A stretch of DNA of 64,000 bases, taken from Azospirillum humicireducens (GTDB taxonomy: Bacteria; Pseudomonadota; Alphaproteobacteria; Azospirillales; Azospirillaceae). Location of the stretch: NCBI RefSeq assembly GCF_001639105.2, contig NZ_CP015285.1, positions 1,108,501 through 1,172,500 on the forward strand, written 5' to 3'. Position numbers and translations under genes: made by a program. Shown piece by piece: positions 27,199-33,493 of this stretch. Every line of letters begins with the position of its first letter. Positions within the stretch are counted from its first letter, which is position 1. Below the pieces are notes generated by a model that worked only from the letters and a program-made list of their open reading frames with translations, made no database searches and had not been told where the DNA came from.

Positions 27199-29303
27199 TG
27201 CCCGTCGATCTGCTCTCCGGACTTTCGGTGGCTCTGGCGCCGCTGCTGCCCTGGCCGGTGCTGGGCGCCCTGATCGGCTTCGCCCTGCTGGTGGTGCTGG
27301 TCGCCGCCCTGCGCCGGGCGCGCGGCACGCTGCTTCGCCTGCTTGCCGTGATCGTGCTGGCGCTGGCCCTGATCAACCCGTCGCTGGTGCGGGAGAAGCG
27401 CGACCCGATCAAGGATGTCGCGGTGATCGTGGTCGATGACTCGCCGAGCCAGGCCATCGGCGACCGCCGCGCCCGCACCGACCGGGCGGTGGAACAGCTG
27501 ACCGAACGGCTGAAGCGCTTCGACGATCTGGAGGTCCGCGTCGCGCGCACCGGCGAAGGGGCCGAGACCGGCGGCACGATCAACGAAACGCATCTGTTCG
27601 ATGCGCTCAACCGCGCGATGGCTGACGTTCCACGCCGCCGCATGGCCGGCGCCGTCTTCATCACCGACGGTCAGGTGCATGACGTCCCGCAGGTGCCGGC
27701 GAAGCTGGCCGACATCGGCCCCGTCCACACCCTGCTGACCGGCGACCGCAACGAGGGCGACCGCCGCATCGCCATCGTGCAGGCGCCCAACTATGGCCTG
27801 GTCGGCAAGTCTGTGGAATTGACCATCCGCGTCGACGACATGCCCGGGCGCCAATCCCCTGACGCTGCGGTGACCCTGCGCCAGGACGGCGGCGCGCCCG
27901 GCACCATCCGAGTCCCGGTGGGCCGCGACGTGCGCGTCGATCTGCCTGTCACCCATGGCGGGCAGAATGTCCTGGAACTGGAGGTCGAGGCGGCCAAGCA
28001 GGAGCTGACGCTCGCCAACAACCGTGCCGCGGTGGTGGTGAATGGCGTCCGCGACCGGCTGCGTGTCCTGCTGGTGTCCGGCGAGCCCCATGCCGGCGAG
28101 CGCACCTGGCGCAACCTGCTGAAGGCCGACCCGGCGGTCGATCTGGTTCATTTCACCATCCTGCGCCCGCCAGAAAAGCAGGACGGCACGCCGATCCGTG
28201 AGCTGTCGCTGATCGCCTTCCCGATCCGCGAGCTGTTCGAGGTGAAGCTGGACGAGTTCGACCTGATCATCTTCGACCGCTACCGCCGCCGCGGTGTGCT
28301 GCCCCAGATGTATCTGGAGAACATCGCCGATTATGTCCGCAAGGGCGGCGCCCTGCTGGAGGCATCCGGCCAGGGCTATGCCTCGCCGCTGTCGCTCTAC
28401 CGCACGCCCCTGGGTGCCATCCTCCCCGCCGCCCCCAGCGGACAGACGGTGGACCGCCCCTTCCTGCCGACCGTCACCGATGTCGGCCGTCGCCACCCGG
28501 TTACCGCCGGCCTGCCCGGCGACCGCATCGATGCGCCGCCGACCTGGGGCCGCTGGTTCCATCAGGTCGATGTCGCCCCCAATGGCGGCACTGTGGTGAT
28601 GCAGGGCGCCGACAACCGTCCGCTTCTGGTGCTGGACCGCGTCGGCAAGGGCCGGGTGGCGCAGCTCGCTTCCGACCAGATCTGGCTGTGGAGCCGTGGT
28701 TTCGAAGGTGGCGGCCCACAGGCGGAGCTTCTGCGCCGCCTTGCCCATTGGCTGATGAAGGAACCGGAGCTGGAGGAGAACGATCTGCGCGCCCGCGTGG
28801 ACGGCAACCGCATCACGGTCGAACGCCGTTCGCTAACCCCTGATCCGCGCTCTGTCACGCTCACCGATCCGTCCGACAGCACCAGCACGCTGCAATTGGC
28901 CGACGACAAGAGCGGACGCGCCATCGCAACGGTGACGGCCTCCGCCCCCGGCATCTACCGCGTATCCGACGGGGAGCGGACGACGCTGGCCGTGGTTGGG
29001 GCTGTCAACACGCCGGAGCTGGCTGACGTGCGCTCCACCGGCGACCGGATGCAGCCGGTGGCCGAGGCGAGCGGCGGCGGCATTCACTGGGTCACCGACA
29101 CCGACAGCGGTCCCAATCCCGGCATCGAGGTGCGCCGCACCCAGGCTGACCGCAGCCAGAGCGGTTCCGGCTGGATCGGCCTGCGCGCCAACGGCGACTA
29201 TACGGTGACCGGCGTGACCGAGGTGCCGTTGCTGCCGGTCGGCGCGGTGCTGGCCCTGGTGCTGGGCGGCCTGCTGATGGCGTGGCGCCGGGAGGGGCGC
29301 TGA
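27198..29303 (+). CDS. Large membrane protein with VWA-like and amidotransferase-like domains (MoxR cluster)
   Basis: About 701 residues. Two N-terminal helices (residues 10-60) precede a von Willebrand A-like segment VIVVDDSPSQAIGDRRARTD with D-x-S-x-S. A beta-sandwich region comes next, then a class I glutamine-amidotransferase-like fold (LRVLLVSGEPHAGERTWRNLLK, LIIFDRYRRRGVLP, VRKGGALLEASG, lacking the nucleophilic Cys), and a last C-terminal helix before MAWRREGR. Such proteins regularly follow MoxR, DUF58 and DUF4159 genes; their function is not established. The ATG at 27198 overlaps the previous stop; a GTG at 27195 is the alternative. It ends the operon. Inference: a membrane complex remodelled by the MoxR ATPase. 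Confidence 0.8.
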   Translation: MPVDLLSGLSVALAPLLPWPVLGALIGFALLVVLVAALRRARGTLLRLLAVIVLALALINPSLVREKRDPIKDVAVIVVDDSPSQAIGDRRARTDRAVEQLTERLKRFDDLEVRVARTGEGAETGGTINETHLFDALNRAMADVPRRRMAGAVFITDGQVHDVPQVPAKLADIGPVHTLLTGDRNEGDRRIAIVQAPNYGLVGKSVELTIRVDDMPGRQSPDAAVTLRQDGGAPGTIRVPVGRDVRVDLPVTHGGQNVLELEVEAAKQELTLANNRAAVVVNGVRDRLRVLLVSGEPHAGERTWRNLLKADPAVDLVHFTILRPPEKQDGTPIRELSLIAFPIRELFEVKLDEFDLIIFDRYRRRGVLPQMYLENIADYVRKGGALLEASGQGYASPLSLYRTPLGAILPAAPSGQTVDRPFLPTVTDVGRRHPVTAGLPGDRIDAPPTWGRWFHQVDVAPNGGTVVMQGADNRPLLVLDRVGKGRVAQLASDQIWLWSRGFEGGGPQAELLRRLAHWLMKEPELEENDLRARVDGNRITVERRSLTPDPRSVTLTDPSDSTSTLQLADDKSGRAIATVTASAPGIYRVSDGERTTLAVVGAVNTPELADVRSTGDRMQPVAEASGGGIHWVTDTDSGPNPGIEVRRTQADRSQSGSGWIGLRANGDYTVTGVTEVPLLPVGAVLALVLGGLLMAWRREGR

Positions 29304-29419
29304 CCTATCGCGAGGCTGATTCCGCATCGAGAATTTTCTGAAAACAGCCTGTTGCGTTCGGCCGGGCTTCCGATTATGGTGCCGCTCCTTCCGGCGATAC
29401 GAGAGATCGCCGCGCCGGT

Positions 29420-29494
29420 TGGGGCGTCGCCAAGCGGTAAGGCAGCGGTTTTTGGTACCGCCATTCCCAGGTTCGAATCCTGGCGCCCCAGCCA
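29420..29494 (+). tRNA. tRNA-Gln (anticodon UUG)
   Basis: A complete 75-nt tRNA with encoded CCA. Acceptor stem TGGGGCG pairs with CGCCCCA, D arm GCCAAGCGGTAAGGC, anticodon stem GCGGT/ACCGC with loop TTTTGGT (anticodon TTG at loop positions 3-5), and T arm CCAGG-TTCGAAT-CCTGG. It closely resembles E. coli tRNA-Gln. An integrase fragment lies 104 bases downstream in the same direction, the typical setting of a tRNA used as a phage or island attachment site. Confidence 0.95.
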
Positions 29495-29598
29495 ACTTTC
29501 TCCCAAGACACTGACTGCGTTATGGTTTGTCGCCCAACAACAGGGCACAGACCCGGCTTGCTCCAATCGGCTGCTACAGTCGGACTGGAGCAAAGGCC

Positions 29599-29688
29599 AT
29601 GCGTACCCTGCCCAACGTCGTGCGACGCGGCGTTATTTTTCATTTCCGGCGGGCTGTTCCCAAGGAACTCATACCGCCTCTCCTATGA
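29599..29688 (+). pseudogene. Integrase N-terminal fragment, interrupted by IS630
   Basis: Thirty codons with a good ribosome site (GGAG nine bases before the ATG). The peptide has the VVRRGVIFHFRRAVPKELIP pattern, typical of the N-terminal DUF6538-like domain of tyrosine recombinases, where RG-x-x-Y/H-x-FRR-x-VP-x-x-L is conserved. The frame runs to base 29685, where the IS630 element begins, and meets a TGA inside the IS. No continuation of an integrase is visible on the far side of the IS, so the rest has been lost. Its place just after tRNA-Gln indicates the remains of an island integrated at that tRNA. Confidence 0.65.
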
Positions 29689-30749
29689 AATGACCTTCTG
29701 GAGCCAAGGCGGGAAGCAGAGGGATTTGATGCGGCCGGTTTCGGCGACGAGCGCGTTCCAGGCGTCGCAACAAGCGTCGATGATGGCGTCCTGATCGGGA
29801 AAGACCCGCAGCGACATCAGCTTTTCGCGGAGGAAGAGCCAGATCCGCTCGACCGGGTTGCACTCGGGCGAATAGGGCGGCAAGGGCACGAGGGTGAGAT
29901 TGGCGGGCACGACCAGGCTCTTGCTGGCGTGCCAACCGGCGCCGTCGAGGATCATGACGGCGTGGTCGTCCGGGGCCAGGGTGGCGGCGAAGTCGGCGAG
30001 GAAGCGGTTCATGGCGACGGTGGACACCGTCGGCAGGACGAGGGCAAAGCCTTCCCCCGTCTTGGGTTCGACGGCGGCATAGAGGTAAGTCCAGTCGAAC
30101 CTCTGGTCGCATAGGCCGGGGGGACGCTGGCCCTTCAGCCACCAGCGATGGCACAGCCGCCCCTTCTGCCCGAACCGCGCCTCATCTTGGAAGAACACGC
30201 GCAGGCGCTTGCCCGGGTGCGCCTCGGCGGCCGCCGTCAGGGCGCGGCGAAGCCCCCTTTTTTGAAGCGCTCCTGCGCTTTGCTCTCGGTTTTCGGGTGA
30301 ACGGGCCGGGCCTTCTGGCGCGAGAGGCCCAGCCGCCGCAACGTCCGGCCGACACTGTGCGGATGAAAGGTTTTGCCGAACTTGGCGGCGATCCACACCG
30401 CCAGGGCCTCGCAGGTCCAGGTGCAGACCCCATCCACGGCGGGGGCCGGTCCTTTGAAGACCGCGGCCGCCAAGGCCGCCTGCTCCGCGTCGCTCAGCCA
30501 CTCCGCCCGGTGCCCCTTGGGCCGGTCGAACAGGCCCGCACCCCCTTCCACGTTGTAGCGCCGCACCGCGTCCCGCAGCGCCTGCCGCTCCATCCCAGCC
30601 AAGCGTGCGGCCTCCGCACGGCCCAGCCCATCCAAGGCGTTGGCGCTGGCATACGCCCGCGCCGCCGCCCGACCGTTGCCGCACCGCCGTGCCCAGAGCC
30701 GCAGGTCCGCCGCCGTCATCCCGTCCGCGATCTTCAGGCTTGCCGACAT
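29683..30749 (-). CDS. IS630-family transposase (two frames joined by -1 frameshift)
   Basis: Frame A starts at the ATG 30749 (GTG 30761 is also possible) and holds helix-turn-helix regions (LARRCGNGRAAARAY, LGRAEAARLAGMERQALRD, a winged-helix HSVGRTLRRLGLSRQKARPV). It ends in KTESKAQERFKKGGFAAP at a stop at 30237-30239. Frame B, one base back, carries the DDE catalytic domain: VFFQDEARFGQKGRLCHRWW, MILDGAGWHASK and LPPYSPECNPVERIWLFL, to the stop at 29683. A run of six A followed by five G lies in the overlap, and a -1 slip there yields one protein of about 355 residues. All three acidic catalytic residues are present, so the element may be active. Confidence 0.82.
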
Positions 30750-30796
30750 GGTCACCCCCACTCCCGGTGGAGCTTCAGTGAAGCATGCTCGCTATA
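29684..30796 (-). mobile_element. IS630-family insertion sequence
   Basis: An approximately 1.1-kb element holding one transposase in two frames. The family was assigned from the DDE transposase motifs and TA target preference. Both ends touch TA dinucleotides (29684-29685 and 30793-30796 region), and the sequences just inside are only imperfectly inverted. The exact ends are therefore uncertain by a few bases. It interrupts the integrase fragment on the left and lies next to a LysR-like fragment on the right. Confidence 0.75.
30252..30264 (-). other. Putative programmed -1 frameshift site in the IS630 transposase
   Basis: On the minus strand the bases are C-AAAAAA-GGGGG, read as TTC AAA AAA GGG in frame A. 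Moving back one base gives AAA AAA AGG GGG and joins exactly the downstream DDE frame (offset confirmed by coordinates). A-rich slippery sites are known in IS630 relatives. The alternative is a plain frameshift mutation. Confidence 0.6.
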
Positions 30797-30915
30797 ATTT
30801 GGGAATCCCCTGCGGCATGAGAGTCAGTTCAGGCGTGAGCCGGTATTACACCGGCCGCGTTCGCGCCTTCCTGGACTACATGACCCCGCACCTGCGCTCC
30901 CGGCTTGCGGAGTGA
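30797..30915 (+). pseudogene. C-terminal fragment resembling a LysR-type regulator
   Basis: After the IS, a short open frame ends at 30915. It reads GVSRYYTGRVRAFLDYMTPH and ends RLAE, which resembles the last helix of LysR-family regulators (R-V-R-A-F-L-D-Y/F). No start, DNA-binding domain or effector domain is present. It is probably debris from deletion around the mobile element. The similarity is short, so the family call is tentative. Confidence 0.4.
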
Positions 30916-30945
30916 TTGTTCAAATCCGCTCGAACTCAGAAACGA

Positions 30946-30976
30946 CATCGGCCGGATGACGGGCATCCGGCCGATG
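30946..30976 (-). terminator. Terminator-like hairpin downstream of ssb
   Basis: A perfect 13-bp stem (30946-30958 with 30964-30976) closes a 5-nt loop 25 bases after the ssb stop. In the ssb direction it is followed by TCGTTTCTG, a weak T-rich tail. Probably the ssb terminator. Confidence 0.7.
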
Positions 30977-31001
30977 GTGCTTATCGTTGGGGCATTCAGC
31001 C

Positions 31002-31496
31002 TCAGAAAGGAATCTCGTCGTCGAGATCTTCGTGACGGGGCGGAGCGCCGCCGCCGCTGCTGCGGCCACCCGACGATCCACCGCCATAGTTGCCGCCGCC
31101 GCTGCCACCTCCGTAGCCGCCGCCACTTCCGCCACCGCGCGATTCGTAGCCGCCGCCACCGCCGTAGCTGCCGCCGCCGCCTTCTTCACGGGCGCCGCCG
31201 GTGAAGTCGATTTCGGCCACGCGGACCGAGAGGCCGGCGCCGCGGGTGCCGTCGCGCTTCTCATATTCGCGCAAAGTGACCTCGCCAGACACGACGACGC
31301 TCTTGCCCTTGGTCAGGTGTGGGGCGAGCGACTCGGCGCGGCGGCCCCAGATGGAGCAATCGACCCATTGGGTCGTCTTGCGATCGCCGAAGCCAACGTC
31401 ATTGGCGACGCGGAAACCCAGCACCTTCTCGCCGCTCTGGGTCGTGCGCAATTCGCCGTCCGCGCCCAGGCGTCCCGTAAACGTCCAAACATTCAT
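31002..31496 (-). CDS. ssb: Single-stranded DNA-binding protein
   Basis: A 164-residue SSB. The OB-fold spans residues 1-105 (VWTFTGRLGADGELRTTQSG, FRVANDVGFGDRKTTQWVDC, VVVSGEVTLREYE). A long Gly/Ser/Tyr-rich disordered linker follows, then the conserved acidic tip DDEIPF that binds partner proteins. The linker consists almost entirely of glycine with Ser and Tyr, as in other alphaproteobacterial SSBs. A LexA box lies about 230 bases upstream of the start, supporting SOS induction, though the distance implies a long leader. The gene is transcribed alone. Confidence 0.96.
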   Translation of the reverse strand: MNVWTFTGRLGADGELRTTQSGEKVLGFRVANDVGFGDRKTTQWVDCSIWGRRAESLAPHLTKGKSVVVSGEVTLREYEKRDGTRGAGLSVRVAEIDFTGGAREEGGGGSYGGGGGYESRGGGSGGGYGGGSGGGNYGGGSSGGRSSGGGAPPRHEDLDDEIPF

Positions 31497-31802
31497 CGCT
31501 CGTTGCTCCTAAGCGCGAGTGTCCCAGCATCCATGCCGACCCGTCAGGATGCCCGGCGGAGGCACCCAGATGCCGAGGGTTCCCATTCGCAGGGCCGGCT
31601 GTTCACAATCGCGACCATCCCCCCGGTCCAGCGCAACGAAGCACGAGGGACCAAGGCCGGTCAACCGTCGTCGGAAATGCTCTGACGATCCCCGGCGCGG
31701 CGCACTCGCCCTACCGTTCCGGACCAGAACGCTCCAGGAACAAACATAGCAGAGCGAGAGGCGCCGGAAAACCGAATCCTTCAAAGTCGCGCCCGCTTCC
31801 GG
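31497..31802. other. Intergenic region upstream of ssb
   Basis: About 306 bases between ssb and the receiver gene, both on the minus strand. Short open frames exist on both strands but have no coding character (Arg/Ser/Pro-rich shadow translations), and none has a convincing ribosome site. The region holds the LexA box at 31727-31741 and must contain the ssb promoter. I found no RNA gene. Confidence 0.6.
31727..31741 (-). promoter_or_regulatory. LexA (SOS) box upstream of ssb
   Basis: GAAC-N7-GAAC on the plus strand (31727-31730, 31738-31741, spacer GCTCCAG), which reads GTTC-N7-GTTC in the direction of ssb. Same architecture as the uvrA box. It lies 231 bases before the ssb ATG; ssb is a known member of many SOS regulons. 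A chance match is possible for an 8-base motif in 64 kb, but its position before ssb argues for function. Confidence 0.65.
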
Positions 31803-32231
31803 TCAGCGCAGACGCCGTGCCGCCAGATCCAGGGCCACTTTCAGTTGGGCATGGGAAAATGGCCAGTGAACGACACCCAGCGGATAGGTTTCGGTGATGC
31901 GGGCCATGGTGCCGTGGTCGCTGTTGCCTGACAGGAAGATGCAACGCAGACCATGCTCCAGATTCAGCCGCCGGGCCACCGCGATGCCGTCACCGCCGCC
32001 GAGCCGAACGTCGAGCAGTGCGAGATCCGGCCGTTCGCGCAGGGCGATATCCGCTGCTTCGGCCTCGGTCCGGGCAACGCCGCAGACGGTATGTCCAAGG
32101 TCGCCGATCACCACGGCCAACGCGCCGACGGCGGCCTCGTCATGCTCGACCACCATCACGCGCAAGGGCTGGCCGGGTGCGCGTGTCCGGTAAGTGGAGT
32201 GCGGCTTGGCGATGGTGTCGATCCTGAGCAT
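31803..32231 (-). CDS. Atypical single-domain response regulator receiver
   Basis: A 142-residue receiver domain after a 22-residue leader. The phospho-acceptor Asp74 is in LALLDVRLGGGDG, the acidic pocket is VVEHDE (residues 28-32) and the Ser101 position is FLSGNS. The normally invariant Lys after the fourth strand is absent: the motif KPF is replaced by HWPF (residues 122-125). The domain may therefore be phosphorylated slowly, locked, or signal differently. No output domain or partner kinase is adjacent. A palindromic AT-rich region lies just upstream. Confidence 0.82.
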   Translation of the reverse strand: MLRIDTIAKPHSTYRTRAPGQPLRVMVVEHDEAAVGALAVVIGDLGHTVCGVARTEAEAADIALRERPDLALLDVRLGGGDGIAVARRLNLEHGLRCIFLSGNSDHGTMARITETYPLGVVHWPFSHAQLKVALDLAARRLR

Positions 32232-32280
32232 GCGACCGACCTCCGGGGCTTACGGCGTTGAGTGACAAGTGGCAAATTTT

Positions 32281-32298
32281 GGTAAAATTACGTTTACC
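32281..32298. promoter_or_regulatory. AT-rich palindrome upstream of the receiver gene (possible operator)
   Basis: GGTAAA-ATTACG-TTTACC is a perfect 6-bp inverted repeat with a 6-base spacer, flanked by TGGCA and TGCCA that extend the symmetry imperfectly. It lies 50 bases before the receiver start in the most AT-rich stretch of this region, where a promoter would be expected. The binding factor is unknown. Confidence 0.4.
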
Positions 32299-32436
32299 AC
32301 TATGCCATTTGTACTAAATCACCCCGAATTTGCAAGATCAAACGATCAGGATCCGACCTTTTCCGTCGATCGGTGCCGAAAGACATCACTTTGCGACGGA
32401 AAGTCTCAAAGCGCAGCAGCGAGGCTGGACATCCGA

Positions 32437-33180
32437 TCAGCGCCCGGCCGGGCCGAGCCAGTCGATGCCGCCGGGCTGACGCGGCTTGCCGGCTCCATTG
32501 CTGCGCATCGCCGCCGCCCTCGACGGCGGTGGTGGCGGAGCCGGTTCGCTGGCGAGCCAGGCGGCCTGGGTGTCTGCAGAGACGGCAGTGGGGGCGGCAG
32601 GTGCCTGGAGGTCTGTTGCCGGCCGGAACGGCTCGGCGACCCGAACCGGTGCCGTCGGCGCCGCGAATGCCTTCTGCGTCGGCCGGGCGGGCAGATCGGC
32701 CGGCGGTGGTGCCGACTGTTCGGATTGCGGGAGGGGGACCATGAGTTGCGGCTGGGACGGCGGCGTGCTGTCATCCCAGGCCTCGTCCCGGACAGCCGGC
32801 GCGGAGGGACGCCGGCGCGGGGCTTCTGCGGCCCCCAGCCAGGAGGGACGCTCATCGTCGGCCAACGGTCCGGTGCGTGTATCGAGTTGCCGCGCCTGCT
32901 CGCGAATCTCCAGCAAGGTGGTTACCGCGAGCTGCAGAAGCGGGGCAAGGACCATGGGATCGGCCATTTCCTCCGCATTCAGGGCGGCGAACCGGTCGCG
33001 GACGTCCTCCACCGCCTGTTCGACGCCGTTGCGCAATGCGCCGGCCTCTTGGGCCAGCCGTTCCAGATCCTCGCGCAAAGCAGAGATCTCGCAGGCTTGC
33101 CGCAACTCGTGGAAGCCGATTCCCGCCCCCGCTGCGGATGCGGATCGCCGGTCCCGTGACGAACCAAAATCGTGAGGCAT
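32437..33180 (-). CDS. Hypothetical proline-rich protein with a short coiled coil
   Basis: About 247 residues; no family recognised. Residues 1-95 are helical, with heptad-like segments (EISALREDLERLAQEAGALR, VEQAVEDVRDRFAALNAEEM). The remaining part is low-complexity Pro/Ala with basic patches and ends DWLGPAGR. There is no signal peptide or membrane helix. The frame is open up to 33339, but the ATG at 33180 precedes the first helical region and is preferred. It is divergent from the ATPase gene at 33494 and may belong to the same system. The long disordered tail suggests a scaffold or partner-binding role, which is inference only. Confidence 0.55.
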   Translation of the reverse strand: MPHDFGSSRDRRSASAAGAGIGFHELRQACEISALREDLERLAQEAGALRNGVEQAVEDVRDRFAALNAEEMADPMVLAPLLQLAVTTLLEIREQARQLDTRTGPLADDERPSWLGAAEAPRRRPSAPAVRDEAWDDSTPPSQPQLMVPLPQSEQSAPPPADLPARPTQKAFAAPTAPVRVAEPFRPATDLQAPAAPTAVSADTQAAWLASEPAPPPPPSRAAAMRSNGAGKPRQPGGIDWLGPAGR

Positions 33181-33493
33181 CCTGCCCAACCCCGGTTCCA
33201 AGCCCAGCCCAGTGATGACCGACGTCGCGACGAATACAGCCGGACGTCCGTATAGCAAACCGCGCAATCGGAAGGCGGTTCCAAAAGCCGACGTCATGGC
33301 ACGGCCTGCCGGAACGTCGGCGAAGTTGCCGCACGTCACGGTCGGAACCCTCGGACGGAGAGCGATGTTTAGCGCCGTTGATGTCGTTTGGAAACCGTTT
33401 GCGCGTGATGGCCGCTTGTACTATTTTTTCGGCCCCAGGGGAATGGATTCCTTGTGATCCTACATCCGGGCGTCTCCCCGCCGCCATTTCATC
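33181..33493. other. Divergent intergenic region between the proline-rich protein and the P-loop ATPase gene
   Basis: About 313 bases with lower GC than the flanks. No convincing gene is present in either direction. A TACTAT sequence at 33419-33424, followed by six T, could be a -10 element for the ATPase gene, but no matching -35 element at the right distance was found. The region should hold promoters for both divergent genes. Confidence 0.45.

Noticed and set aside
29420..29494. Duplicated attachment site of the tRNA 3' end elsewhere in the window
   Set aside because: I looked for another copy of the T-arm sequence GGTTCGAATCCTGG and found none, so no attR is claimed.
31509..31784. Short frames on both strands in the ssb upstream region
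   Set aside because: No ribosome site, Arg/Pro/Ser-rich products, no similarity recognised. The region is better read as regulatory.
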